Shown here: in pieces, positions 5,991 to 14,686 of the stretch
Position numbering within the stretch: position 1 is the first letter of the stretch
How the letters are laid out: the number at the start of each line of letters is the position of its first letter
IMG/VR virus record: IMGVR_UViG_3300032323_001710
Span: 1 to 21,203 of that record
Length of the DNA stretch: 21,203 nucleotides
Direction: 5' to 3' (one strand)
From: a virus
Position numbers and translations under genes: made by a program
Notes under the pieces: generated by a model
Seen by the model: the letters and a program-made list of their open reading frames with translations, nothing else
Told to the model about the DNA's origin: nothing
Databases searched by the model: none

Positions 5991-6903
5991 CATTTATAGC
6001 GAAGAACAGATACGCAGAGTCCTTAATGGCGCTGGTGTTGAGATTGAAGCAGAGTTTGGTAATAACTTTATTGTATTCTGTCCGTATCATAATAATACAA
6101 GAACTCCTGCAGGTGAAGTTTCTAATGAGAGCGGTTTGTTCTTTTGTTTTGGATGTCAAACTACCAAGGGTCTTGAAGAGTTTATTATGCACATGACTGG
6201 CAGAACCTACTTTGAAACTGTTAGATACATTAAAAGCAAGCAGACAGAGACTAATATTGAAAATGTAGTAAACAAGGCTATGTATGCAGCACCAGATTTT
6301 GTACAATATGATGAATTACTTATTAAAAGATTAAACAATCAGGCACTTGAATCACCAAGAGCAATGAGATATTTTGAAGGAAGAAGGATTACTCGTGACT
6401 CAGTTGTTAAGTTTAATCTTGGTTTTTCAGAGAAGCAGGATTCGGTAACTATACCAATGCAGTCTCCAGATGGAATGACGATTGGTTTTGTTGCTAGAAC
6501 AATTGAGGGTAAAGAGTTTAAGAATACACCAGGACTACCTAAAGGCAAGATCCTTTTTAATTTGCATAGGGTGAAAAGTTCAAATACAGTGTATGTCGTA
6601 GAGTCATCTTTTGATGCAATACGACTAGATCAAGTAGGTTTCCCAGCAGTTGCAACACTGGGTGCTAATGTGTCTATATCACAAGTTAGACTATTAGAAA
6701 AGTACTTTCCAAACATTGTACTTGTTGCAGACAATGATGAGGCTGGCAGCATTATGAAAGATAAGTTAATTGAAAAACTTGGTTCTGCTGTTAGTGTTAT
6801 TCAACTAGATAAAAAATATAAAGACATTGGTGATATGGATGATGATGCAATCAGGGGTATTGAATTCCAGTTTGACAAATCTATATCATCTATGCTAAAC
6901 TAA
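5980..6903 (+). CDS. DnaG-type DNA primase
   Basis: A 307-residue primase that would lay RNA primers for the phage polymerase. ATG 5980 is preferred over an upstream TTG at 5938 because it is preceded by AAGGA and restores the family's usual N-terminus. A CHC2 zinc finger is visible: C34, H37, C56, C59 (CPYH and CFGC). The TOPRIM domain has E208 (VVESSFDAIR) and D251-x-D253 (VADNDEAG). It lacks a C-terminal helicase-interaction domain of normal length, so contact with the DnaB-like helicase must be made differently. Compact phage primases of this size are common. Confidence 0.93.
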   Translation: MASNIYSEEQIRRVLNGAGVEIEAEFGNNFIVFCPYHNNTRTPAGEVSNESGLFFCFGCQTTKGLEEFIMHMTGRTYFETVRYIKSKQTETNIENVVNKAMYAAPDFVQYDELLIKRLNNQALESPRAMRYFEGRRITRDSVVKFNLGFSEKQDSVTIPMQSPDGMTIGFVARTIEGKEFKNTPGLPKGKILFNLHRVKSSNTVYVVESSFDAIRLDQVGFPAVATLGANVSISQVRLLEKYFPNIVLVADNDEAGSIMKDKLIEKLGSAVSVIQLDKKYKDIGDMDDDAIRGIEFQFDKSISSMLN

Positions 6904-6926
6904 TAAAAACAACAGAAGGAGATAAC

Positions 6927-7583
6927 ATGAGCGTAGTAAAGGGATTAAAAGCAATCAACGCCCTGCTCGATAAGCCAAAGTATGACGAAAATGCACCAAA
7001 GGTAAAGTGGCTTAAACTTGCCGATGGTCAATCAGTAAAGATTCGCTTTATTGAAGAACTAGATGAAGACTCTGCAAACTATAATGCAGACCGTGGTCTT
7101 GCACTAGTTGTTAAGGAACACACAAATCCAAAGGACTACAAGCGTAAGGCTGTAGATACAATGGAATCAGAGGGCCGTGACTGGGCCGAAGAAATGCACC
7201 GCAAGGATCCAAAGGCTGGCTGGAGAGCCCGTCTTCGCTTCTATTGCAATGTACTTGTAGATGATGGCATTGAAGCGCCATATGTTGCAATCTGGTCAAT
7301 GGGTATCAGCAAGCAATCATCATTTAATACTATTCGTGAGTATGCTCTCGAAACAGGAAGCATCTCAAATGTTCAATGGAAACTAAAGCGTAATGGTCAG
7401 GGAACTGAAACTAATTACACACTTATTCCATCTGCACCAGATAAGGAACCATTTGATTGGTCTGGTGTTCAACCATTCCCATTGGAACTTGCACTTAAGA
7501 AGATTCCATATGCGGAGCAAGAAGCCTTTTATCTAGGCTTTGACGGTCCTACAACAACTTCTGCTACCAACACAGATTGGTAA
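6927..7583 (+). CDS. Single-stranded DNA-binding protein (phage type)
   Basis: A 218-residue protein with a perfect AGAAGGAGAT SD six bases before ATG 6927, which suggests high expression. The N-terminus is a basic/helical arm, then KWLKLADGQSVKIRF, a strand pattern of OB-fold phage SSBs. The middle contains RARLRFYCNVLVDDG and PYVAIWSMG strands, and the C-terminus is Thr/Asn-rich ending TDW. No T4 gp32-like zinc site is seen. Its place between primase and polymerase and its expected abundance support ssDNA coating. Assignment is by fold pattern and context. Confidence 0.7.
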   Translation: MSVVKGLKAINALLDKPKYDENAPKVKWLKLADGQSVKIRFIEELDEDSANYNADRGLALVVKEHTNPKDYKRKAVDTMESEGRDWAEEMHRKDPKAGWRARLRFYCNVLVDDGIEAPYVAIWSMGISKQSSFNTIREYALETGSISNVQWKLKRNGQGTETNYTLIPSAPDKEPFDWSGVQPFPLELALKKIPYAEQEAFYLGFDGPTTTSATNTDW

Positions 7584-7584
7584 T

Positions 7585-10500
7585 ATGAATTACGTAGGTC
7601 TACACATCCATACACACTATTCATTATTTGATGGTGTTGCTACTCCAGAAGAATATATTGACCGAGCAGTTGAACTTGGTATGCCAGCATTGGCTATCAC
7701 AGATCACGGAACCTTATCTGGGCATCGGGAACTGTACCGAATTGCAAAAGCAAAGGGTGTTAAACCTATTCTTGGCGTAGAAGGATATTTTTGTGCTGAT
7801 AGATTTGATAAGAGGCCGAAGGCAGAACGCACAGAGCCAACAGATCTAATCTATAACCACATTATCCTTCTCGCTAAGAATCAACTTGGTTTAGAGAATC
7901 TAAACAAAATTAATGAAATCGCTTGGACTGAAGGATATTTTAATAAGCCACGCTTTGACTTTGAAGTTCTTGAAAAGTACTCAGAAGGCATTATTGTTTT
8001 ATCTGGATGTCTAAGCGGTATCATTGCAAAAGCATTAGAGCACGGAGAATATGCACAGGCCAAAAAGCATATTGAATGGTTTAGCCGTGTATTTAAAGAT
8101 GATTTTTATATGGAACTCATGCCACACAATGGCGCAGAAGTTAACAAGCAACTTGCAGAACTTGCAGATGAATTTAAAATACAGACAGTTGTTACTCCAG
8201 ACTGTCACCATGTTGATCCATCACAAAAAGAAATTCAAGAGTTTAAACTATTGATGAACTCTCATGCCAAAGTAGAAAAGACTGCTACATACGATAAGTC
8301 AACAAAGCATGATGATATGATGAAGCGACTTGACTACCTATATGGCGCAGATAGACAAATGTCATTTAATAAGTTTGACATTCATTTACTATCATATGAA
8401 GAGATGAAGCAAGCCATGGAATCGCAGGGTATTGTAAGAGAAGATATGTACATTAACTCTATAGACATTGCTGATAAGGTAGAAGACTATGAGATTAAAG
8501 ATGGTCTAAACCTATTACCAGTACAATATAAGAACCCAGATAAAGAGTTAAAATCTCTTGCATTAGAAGGTTTGAAGGCTCGTGGTTTGGACAATGATGA
8601 AACCTATTTGGCTCGTCTTGATGAAGAGTTAGAGATTATTAAAGCAAAGAAGTTTGGACCATACTTCTTGGTTGTTCAAAGCATGATTGCCTGGGCAAAG
8701 AAAGAAGGGATCATGGTAGGTCCAGGCCGTGGATCTTCAGCAGGATCACTTCTTTGCTACACGCTAGGTATTACAGACATTGATCCTATAAAGTACGGAT
8801 TGCTGTTCTTCCGTTTTATTAATCCAGAGCGCAATGACTTCCCAGACATTGATACAGATATTCAAGACTCACGCCGTGAAGAAGTTAAAGATTATCTTGT
8901 TAGACAGTATAGGCATGTTGCTTCTATTGCTACATTCTTAGAGTTTACTGGTAAGGGTATTGTGCGAGATGTATCAAGAGTCCTAAACATTCCTTTGTCA
9001 GATGTAAACAAGGTTCTTAAAACAGTAGATACATGGGATGATTTTTGCACATCAAAATCAACAAAAGAATTTAGAGAAAAATATCCAGAGGTAGAGGTTT
9101 ATGGGGAGCAATTACGTGGTCGAATTCGGGGTACTGGTATTCACGCTGCAGGAGTTGTTACTAGTAAAGATCCAATCTTTAGGTTTGCGCCGATGGAGAC
9201 TCGCTCTGCTACTGGATCTGACGATAGGATTCCAGTGGTTGCAGTCGATATGGAAGAGGCTGAAAGAATTGGTTTAATTAAGATTGATGCCCTTGGTCTA
9301 AAAACACTAAGCGTAATCAAAGACACATTAGAGATGGTTAAGGAAAATCACTTTAAAGATATTAATCTATTAGAGATTGACCTTGAAGATGCAAATGTAT
9401 ACGAGATGTTGTCTAGCGGTTTTACAAAGGGTGTGTTTCAGTGCGAAGCAACACCTTATACAAACTTGCTGATTAAGATGGGTGTAAAAAACCTTAATGA
9501 GTTGGCTGCCTCAAATGCTTTGGTTAGACCAGGGGCTATGAACACAATTGGTAAAGATTACATTGCTCGCAAACACGGAAAGCAAAATGTGTCTTATATC
9601 CATCAGATTATGAAAGAGTTTACAGGAGACACTTATGGTTGCGTTCTTTACCAGGAACAGGTTATGCAAGCATGCGTACACCTTGGCGGTATGTCCATGT
9701 CGGAAGCAGATAAAGTTAGAAAGATCATTGGAAAGAAAAAAGATGCTAAAGAATTTGATGAGTTCAAAGATAGGTTCATCAGTGGTGCTTCTAAGTTTAT
9801 TTCCCCTAATGATGCTCTTGATCTTTGGCAGGACTTTGAAGCGCATGCTGGGTATTCGTTCAACAAGTCGCATGCCGTTGCTTACTCTACTGTCTCGTAC
9901 TGGACAGCGTGGCTCAAATACTACTACCCACTAGAGTTTATGTACTCTCTATTGAAAAATGAAAAGGATAAAGATGGGCGAACTGATTATCTTATTGAGG
10001 CAAAAAGAATGGGCATTCCTGTTAAACTACCTCACATTAACGATTCGGATAAAGATTTTAAAATTGAGGGTAAGGGTATTCGGTTTGGACTCAGTGCTAT
10101 CAAGTACATATCTGACACAATTGCAGAAAGATATATCGCAGCAAGGCCATTTAGATCTTACAAAGAACTTGAAGAGTTTACATTCACAAAAGGAAATGGA
10201 GTAAACTCTCGTGCACTGCAGGCCTTAAGATCTATTGGAGCAGCAACATTTCCAGATAATCCTAGAAATGATAGTGAGATTAAAGAAAACCTATATGAAT
10301 ATTTAAATCTTCCAGAATTCAATATCACAATACCTTCGCACTACTATGCATTTATTAACGATATTGAAGATTTTGAAGAGAAAGGCTCATTTATATTAAT
10401 GGGCATGGTAAAATCTATTAAACGAGGAACAGGGTGGTCAAGAGTTGAAATTTTGGACAAAACTGGGAGCATCGGTATATTTGATGATGAAGGTACGACC

Positions 10501-10857
10501 ATTGAGACTGGTCGCAGTTATCTTATTCTTGCAAGTGACAATAGGATTGTGTCTACAATTCCTGTTGATGAAATAAAAAATTCTAGCAATGCGCTGGTTA
10601 AGTTTTTAAGTTACAAGCAATTACCATTTAAAGATGAAGAGATGTTTGTAATATCATTTAAGCCAAGACTAACTAAGGCTGGCAAAAAGATGGCAACTCT
10701 TACTCTTGCAGATACGACAAGAGATTTACATTCAATTACTGTATTTCCTACAGCGTTTTCTAAAGCATATATGCACATAGAAGAAGGCAAGGCATACAAG
10801 TTTAGTTTTGGTAAAACAAAAGATGGAACAAGAACACTGGAGGATATAAATGTTTGA
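7585..10857 (+). CDS. dnaE: DNA polymerase III alpha subunit (DnaE-type)
   Basis: A 1090-residue replicative polymerase. ATG 7585, one base after the SSB stop, gives the canonical N-terminus; an upstream in-frame TTG at 7540 would only add residues overlapping the SSB. Its SD is weak, so translation is probably coupled. The PHP domain shows all nine likely metal ligands: H7, H9, D40, H41, E66, H92, C142, D206, H208. The palm has GPGRGSSAGS and PDIDTDI (D421, D423), with the third aspartate D568 in IKIDALGL. The C-terminus holds a helix-hairpin-helix-like stretch (GNGVNSRALQALRSIG) and an OB fold (SFILMGMVKS). No separate exonuclease is seen, so the PHP domain may proofread, as reported for mycobacterial DnaE1. 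Confidence 0.97.
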   Translation: MNYVGLHIHTHYSLFDGVATPEEYIDRAVELGMPALAITDHGTLSGHRELYRIAKAKGVKPILGVEGYFCADRFDKRPKAERTEPTDLIYNHIILLAKNQLGLENLNKINEIAWTEGYFNKPRFDFEVLEKYSEGIIVLSGCLSGIIAKALEHGEYAQAKKHIEWFSRVFKDDFYMELMPHNGAEVNKQLAELADEFKIQTVVTPDCHHVDPSQKEIQEFKLLMNSHAKVEKTATYDKSTKHDDMMKRLDYLYGADRQMSFNKFDIHLLSYEEMKQAMESQGIVREDMYINSIDIADKVEDYEIKDGLNLLPVQYKNPDKELKSLALEGLKARGLDNDETYLARLDEELEIIKAKKFGPYFLVVQSMIAWAKKEGIMVGPGRGSSAGSLLCYTLGITDIDPIKYGLLFFRFINPERNDFPDIDTDIQDSRREEVKDYLVRQYRHVASIATFLEFTGKGIVRDVSRVLNIPLSDVNKVLKTVDTWDDFCTSKSTKEFREKYPEVEVYGEQLRGRIRGTGIHAAGVVTSKDPIFRFAPMETRSATGSDDRIPVVAVDMEEAERIGLIKIDALGLKTLSVIKDTLEMVKENHFKDINLLEIDLEDANVYEMLSSGFTKGVFQCEATPYTNLLIKMGVKNLNELAASNALVRPGAMNTIGKDYIARKHGKQNVSYIHQIMKEFTGDTYGCVLYQEQVMQACVHLGGMSMSEADKVRKIIGKKKDAKEFDEFKDRFISGASKFISPNDALDLWQDFEAHAGYSFNKSHAVAYSTVSYWTAWLKYYYPLEFMYSLLKNEKDKDGRTDYLIEAKRMGIPVKLPHINDSDKDFKIEGKGIRFGLSAIKYISDTIAERYIAARPFRSYKELEEFTFTKGNGVNSRALQALRSIGAATFPDNPRNDSEIKENLYEYLNLPEFNITIPSHYYAFINDIEDFEEKGSFILMGMVKSIKRGTGWSRVEILDKTGSIGIFDDEGTTIETGRSYLILASDNRIVSTIPVDEIKNSSNALVKFLSYKQLPFKDEEMFVISFKPRLTKAGKKMATLTLADTTRDLHSITVFPTAFSKAYMHIEEGKAYKFSFGKTKDGTRTLEDINV

Positions 10858-11182
10858 TCAGTTAGCAATTGACCTGCACAAGATTGCAGTAGAAAAAGGA
10901 TTTTGGGGAAGCCCAGAAGATCATGATGCAATTAATGATATTTTTATTGCAAAGCAGTGCATGATGATTGTCTCAGAAGTAACTGAGGTTATGGAGGCTG
11001 TTCGTAAAGATAAGGGTGGAGAAGAAATTGCTAAAGAGTTTGCAGACATTATTATTCGCACACTAGACCTTTATGCGGGAATGGTTGAAGCAGGGTATAC
11101 TAGAGAATCACTTGACTATATTCTAAAACAAAAAGCGGAATTTAATAAGACTAGACCAGAGAAGCATGGAGTACGATTTTAA
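10850..11182 (+). CDS. MazG-like nucleotide pyrophosphohydrolase
   Basis: A 110-residue all-helical protein with SD GGAGG spaced six bases before ATG 10850 and overlapping the polymerase stop. The metal motif is E43-x2-E46 followed by E63-x2-D66 (SEVTEVMEA and EFADIIIR), the EExxE/ExxD pattern of MazG/dUTPase-like enzymes. The family hydrolyses (d)NTPs to monophosphates; in phages it is proposed to shape nucleotide pools or lower (p)ppGpp. Being next to the polymerase favours a nucleotide-pool role. Substrate unknown. Confidence 0.85.
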   Translation: MFDQLAIDLHKIAVEKGFWGSPEDHDAINDIFIAKQCMMIVSEVTEVMEAVRKDKGGEEIAKEFADIIIRTLDLYAGMVEAGYTRESLDYILKQKAEFNKTRPEKHGVRF

Positions 11183-12198
11183 TGTCAGTAACAATGGAAG
11201 AAGTATTAGCACAACTTAACCCTAAGTTGCGTAAGACTATTATGGTAGGAGACTCAGTTCCACCTACAGAATATGCAGCAACCCCTAGTTTTGGTTTAAA
11301 CCGTGCACTATCAGGTGGTTTACCTTATGGTCGCCAAGTACTTATATGGGGCTCTAAATCGTCTGCAAAGTCCTCTCTGTGCCTTCAGATGATTGGTCTA
11401 GCACAAAAGGAAGGCAAGATCTGTGCATGGATTGATTCAGAAATGTCATATGATAAGGCTTGGGCAGAAAGACTTGGCGTTGACTCATCTAAGTTAATTT
11501 ATTCGCAGGCTAGAACAATTAATGAGATGGTTGATGTAGGTACAAACCTAATCAATGCAGGTGTTGATATTGTAGTTGTTGATTCAATTACTTCCTTGCT
11601 TCCTGCAATTTATTTTGAAAAAGATTCAGATGAACTCAAGCAACTAGAAAATACAAAGCAAATTGGTGCGGAGTCTCGTGACTTTAGTAACGCATGGAAG
11701 ATGATTAACTATGCAAACAATAAAATTAAACCAACACTTTTTGTTTTAATTTCTCAGTCACGTAATAATATTAATGCAATGTACACAAGTCAGCAACCTA
11801 CTGGAGGACAGGCTACTAAATTTTACTCGTCAACAGTTATTAAATTGTTCTCGTCAGAATCAGACAATCAGGCCATTAAGGGCAAGATTAAGATTGGTGA
11901 TAAGTTGATTGAAGAAAAAATTGGAAGAAAGATTCGTTGGGAACTGCAGTTCTCTAAAACTTCTCCAGGATTTCAATCAGGCGAGTATGACTTTTACTTT
12001 AGAGGGGATGAGGTTGGAATCGACTCTATTGGAGATCTTGTAGATACAGCAGAGGCATCAGGTCTTGTTAATAGAACTGGTGCATGGTATCAACTAGATG
12101 ATGGAACAAAGGTTCAGGGAAGAGATGGCTTTATCAATCGTGTTAAAGAAGACCTTGATCTACAAGAAAGTTTAAAGAGTAAGTTGGCTAATGGCTAA
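11182..12198 (+). CDS. recA: RecA-like recombinase
   Basis: A 338-residue strand-exchange ATPase for recombination-dependent replication or repair. ATG 11182 overlaps the preceding stop (TAATG), with GGAG about nine bases upstream. The core shows P-loop GSKSSAKSS (57-65), the catalytic glutamate region CAWIDSEMSYD, Walker B DIVVVDSIT, and an L2/base-contact region ISQSRNNINAMY then PTGGQATKFYSS. Compared with bacterial RecA (GPESSGKTT) the second P-loop glycine is alanine (A62), an unusual change. The C-terminus is short and lacks a long acidic tail. RecA-like proteins of this type are common in actinophages. Confidence 0.92.
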   Translation: MSVTMEEVLAQLNPKLRKTIMVGDSVPPTEYAATPSFGLNRALSGGLPYGRQVLIWGSKSSAKSSLCLQMIGLAQKEGKICAWIDSEMSYDKAWAERLGVDSSKLIYSQARTINEMVDVGTNLINAGVDIVVVDSITSLLPAIYFEKDSDELKQLENTKQIGAESRDFSNAWKMINYANNKIKPTLFVLISQSRNNINAMYTSQQPTGGQATKFYSSTVIKLFSSESDNQAIKGKIKIGDKLIEEKIGRKIRWELQFSKTSPGFQSGEYDFYFRGDEVGIDSIGDLVDTAEASGLVNRTGAWYQLDDGTKVQGRDGFINRVKEDLDLQESLKSKLANG

Positions 12199-12376
12199 TA
12201 AAGACTTTATTGTTTTTAATGGAAAACTTACATGCAAGAAATGTAGTGAGCATGTTGCATCTTTTAGATTTTGGCCAGAGTCAGGTGACACTACTTGGAT
12301 GTGTAGTCAAAAACATGTGAGCAAGGTTGAACTAGTACCAAGAAAAAAGAAAAAGGGTGATTTTGTTAATGAGTGA
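12191..12376 (+). CDS. Small zinc-finger protein
   Basis: A 61-residue protein overlapping the RecA stop by eight bases. C-x2-C (CKKC, residues 15-18) pairs with C-x3-H (CSQKH) about 20 residues later, so one zinc site is likely. The middle is beta-rich with two Trp, and the tail is a Lys/Arg run (PRKKKKG) suited to nucleic-acid contact. No strong SD, so coupling to recA is likely. Function unknown; the context suggests recombination or DNA binding. Confidence 0.7.
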   Translation: MANKDFIVFNGKLTCKKCSEHVASFRFWPESGDTTWMCSQKHVSKVELVPRKKKKGDFVNE

Positions 12377-12653
12377 GAGATCAGAATCTAAAAGACTTGG
12401 TGCTAAACAACATAAAAATTCTGGTAGAAATAACACCAAGGGCGATGCCTCCTGGAATAATTTTGTTATTGATTTTAAAGAGTGCTCAAAATCATTTACT
12501 TTAAATCAAGATGTTTGGGCTAAAGCAGTTACAGATGCTCTTAAGAAAAGCATGGATCCAGCATTAGTAATTGTTTTAGGCGAGGGTACACAAAAGGTAA
12601 GGCTTGCTATAATTGAATTAGATATGTTAGAGCAGTTAGTAGAGGGGGAATAG
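12369..12653 (+). CDS. PD-(D/E)XK nuclease, Hjc-like resolvase candidate
   Basis: A 94-residue protein. I prefer ATG 12369, with AAGGG 11 bases upstream; GTG 12357 is in frame but sits on that SD. Motif pattern: E6 in the first helix, then GA-x7-GRNNTKGD with D26, and V-I-D35-F-K37, which is the E...D...(D/E)xK set of Holliday-junction-resolvase-type nucleases. A KSFTLNQDVWAKA helix and ALVIVLGE strand follow as in that fold. It would cut branched recombination intermediates. It lies directly after recA, consistent with the role. Only motifs support it. Confidence 0.7.
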   Translation: MSERSESKRLGAKQHKNSGRNNTKGDASWNNFVIDFKECSKSFTLNQDVWAKAVTDALKKSMDPALVIVLGEGTQKVRLAIIELDMLEQLVEGE

Positions 12654-12654
12654 T

Positions 12655-12957
12655 ATGACTGATACAACAACATTAGAACAGGTTAATGGATTAGTAGAGA
12701 TAGCAGAGTTTATGGATGATGAAGAGTTAACTGCTGCTTTATCAATGATTGCTAAGTTAATCATTAAACCAGACATTCCTATACAGGTTGCAACAATTGA
12801 GATTGTTAGACTACAGGCTATTGCCAGCAAACTAGCGCTAAAGGCTACTTGGATGGCTAATGTAGACAAGAACAACAGGGCAAAGAAGAACATATATTAC
12901 ACTGCAGCAGAGGCAGTAAATAATCTGGTGTCAGCACTTAAATATATTATGCGCTAA
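12655..12957 (+). CDS. Helical phage protein, function unknown
   Basis: A 100-residue, almost entirely helical protein with a GGGGGAA SD before ATG 12655. Contains FMDDEELTAALSMIAKLI, PDIPIQVATIEIVRLQA, and a KNIYYTAAEAVNNLVSALK end. I recall similar small proteins beside recombination genes in actinophages but know no function. A recombination mediator role (UvsY-like) would fit the location next to RecA and the nucleases, but nothing in the sequence demonstrates it. Confidence 0.75.
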   Translation: MTDTTTLEQVNGLVEIAEFMDDEELTAALSMIAKLIIKPDIPIQVATIEIVRLQAIASKLALKATWMANVDKNNRAKKNIYYTAAEAVNNLVSALKYIMR

Positions 12958-12959
12958 CC

Positions 12960-12968
12960 TGATATACT
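12960..12968 (+). promoter_or_regulatory. Extended -10 promoter (TGATATACT)
   Basis: Same nine bases as at 3128, placed in the 31-base gap between the helical protein's stop and ATG 12989. No -35 box. The leader would be about 14 bases and contains AAGGG. It probably starts the nuclease-to-terminase unit. Confidence 0.6.
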
Positions 12969-12988
12969 TATATAAACAAGGGAATGAA

Positions 12989-13822
12989 ATGACAAAAAAT
13001 TTACTAAAGCAGGTTATGTTAAAAGAGTCAGAGCACAAAGAGGCTATGGCTAAGCAGAATATTATTTTTAATGCAGAGGATATGGTTGCAAAGATTCAGT
13101 CAGGATATGTTGCAGATCGTGGACCAAAGTTTACTAAAAAGAAAAGTTTTGCCCCATCTACAATTGCCTACCAGCATGGTCAGTGTCCAAGATACTGGTA
13201 TCTAGCATTTGATGGGACTGTGTTTGAAGACTACAGCGATGCCTACGGCGTTGCTAATATGGGGTCTGGAACAATGGGCCATGATCGAATCCAGAGTGCA
13301 ATGCTATCTTCTGGTGTTGCAGTTGAGTATACCGATGACAAGGGTTTGCCTACAACAGAGTTTAAAGTAATTGCTAATGATCCACCAATTTTTGGATATG
13401 GCGATGCTATGATTAACTGGGAAGGCGAAGAAATCGTTGGTGAAATTAAGACAATGATGAATGAAGCCTATGAGTACAGAAAGAAAACCAATAAGCCAAA
13501 GGCTGGGCATTTAATTCAGTTGCTTATCTATATGAAGATTCTTGGCAAGCAAAAGGGTGCCTTGATATATGAAAATAAAAATAATCATGACTTGTTGATT
13601 ATTCCAGTAGCAGTCAATGACCACTATAGAGAGTGGATAGAGTATGCATTTAAATGGATGCGTGAAGTGCGTAAGGCTTGGGAAGATCAAACAATTCCAA
13701 CCAAAAACTATCGTGGTAACTCAAAGATTTGTAAAACATGCCCAGTAAAGGCAGCGTGTGCAGAGGCAGGCACGGGAACATTAAAGATTGCTTCTCTGGA
13801 GGAACTGAGTGAAACTATGTAG
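12989..13822 (+). CDS. Cas4/RecB-like PD-(D/E)XK exonuclease with Fe-S cluster
   Basis: A 277-residue nuclease. A first cysteine C66 lies in QCPRYWYL and three more, C248, C251 and C257 (CKTCPVKAAC), are near the C-terminus. This split arrangement is the [4Fe-4S] latch of Cas4/AddB-type exonucleases. The catalytic set is D139 (GYGD), E152-x-K154 (GEIKT) and a QLLIYMK helix (motif QxxxY). Such enzymes degrade DNA ends during recombination or host-DNA breakdown. No CRISPR array or Cas1 is present, so a recombination nuclease is the sound reading. Starts at ATG 12989 with AAGGG upstream. Confidence 0.88.
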   Translation: MTKNLLKQVMLKESEHKEAMAKQNIIFNAEDMVAKIQSGYVADRGPKFTKKKSFAPSTIAYQHGQCPRYWYLAFDGTVFEDYSDAYGVANMGSGTMGHDRIQSAMLSSGVAVEYTDDKGLPTTEFKVIANDPPIFGYGDAMINWEGEEIVGEIKTMMNEAYEYRKKTNKPKAGHLIQLLIYMKILGKQKGALIYENKNNHDLLIIPVAVNDHYREWIEYAFKWMREVRKAWEDQTIPTKNYRGNSKICKTCPVKAACAEAGTGTLKIASLEELSETM

Positions 13823-14099
13823 CAGATGTGATACATACTTTCTTCCAAAAGTAAGTTATCAGGTATATTGCAGTGAAACTTGTAGAGAAGAGGCTACAAG
13901 AGAAAAAATTGCTGAAAGATACCAAGCAACACGAAGACAAAAAAGAATTGGAAAAGTTCGTAAATGTTTGGGTGGTTGCGACACATCTCTATCTATATAC
14001 AATGATTCAGGATTTTGTGCAAACTGTAATGTTAGTGCAAAGCAAGTATCAAAAATGTTAAAAGAATTAAAGGGGTTCATAGAATATGAACAAGACTAA
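13809..14099 (+). CDS. Double zinc-knuckle protein
   Basis: A 96-residue protein starting at GTG 13809 (SD GGAGG six bases upstream), overlapping the nuclease gene by 14 bases. Four cysteine pairs: CSRC, C-x3-C (YCSETC), C-x3-C (CLGGC) and C-x2-C (FCANC), enough for two zinc sites separated by a very basic helix (ATRRQKRIGKVRK). It probably binds nucleic acid. No named family recognised. It overlaps the RuvC-like gene by 14 bases, so it may work with the resolvase. Confidence 0.75.
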   Translation: MKLCSRCDTYFLPKVSYQVYCSETCREEATREKIAERYQATRRQKRIGKVRKCLGGCDTSLSIYNDSGFCANCNVSAKQVSKMLKELKGFIEYEQD

Positions 14100-14682
14100 A
14101 TGGGGTATTCCAATGATGCCTGATACTATATGTGCTATTGATGCCAGCACTAATAGTCTTGCCTTTGCTTTATTTGATACTAAAACAAAAGAACTAGGTT
14201 TTGTAGGAAAGATTCAGTTTCAAGGTAATGATATTTACGAAAAGGTTTTAAATGCTGGTGATAGAGTTAAGGCAGTATTTGATCACTACGGTGGATTTCA
14301 GGCTATCATAATTGAGCATACCGTATTTATGAATAGCCCTAAGACTGCTGCTGATCTTGCACTGGTTCAAGGAGCAATACTCGGAGCAGCAGGACAAACT
14401 GGAACCGAGATTGTTGGAAAGGTTTCTCCAATAACCTGGCAAAATTTTATTGGGAATAAAAAGATTTCTAAAGAAGAGCAGTTAGTCATCAGGTCTCAAA
14501 ACCCTGGTAAATCTGTTTCTTGGTATAAAGCCTATGAAAGAAACCTTAGAAAAGAAAGAACTATTAAGTTTATTAATACTATTTATGATAGGAAGATTGA
14601 AGACAACGATGTTGCAGATGCATGCGGTATTGGGCATTGGGCATTAAGTAATTGGACAAAAGCAATTGGGGTTGACAAATAA
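14086..14682 (+). CDS. RuvC-like Holliday junction resolvase
   Basis: A 198-residue RNase H-fold nuclease. D19 ends the first strand (CAIDAST), E77 ends the fourth (IIIEHTVF), and D175 and D178 lie in the C-terminal DNDVADACGIG helix, giving the four acidic residues of RuvC-type resolvases. A VSPITWQNFIG stretch resembles the junction-binding part. It would resolve branched DNA before packaging. AAGGGG is 12 bases before ATG 14086; ATG at residue 10 or 11 is a possible later start. Adjacent to other recombination genes. Confidence 0.88.
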   Translation: MNKTKWGIPMMPDTICAIDASTNSLAFALFDTKTKELGFVGKIQFQGNDIYEKVLNAGDRVKAVFDHYGGFQAIIIEHTVFMNSPKTAADLALVQGAILGAAGQTGTEIVGKVSPITWQNFIGNKKISKEEQLVIRSQNPGKSVSWYKAYERNLRKERTIKFINTIYDRKIEDNDVADACGIGHWALSNWTKAIGVDK

Positions 14683-14686
14683 TACT

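Noticed and set aside
5914-6306. 130-residue minus-strand frame over the primase
   Set aside because: Antisense to the helicase/primase junction with clear motifs on the + strand; no SD or domain.
12989-13822. Cas4 of a CRISPR adaptation module
   Set aside because: No Cas1, Cas2 or repeat array nearby; the neighbours are recombination genes, so a general Fe-S exonuclease is the better reading.
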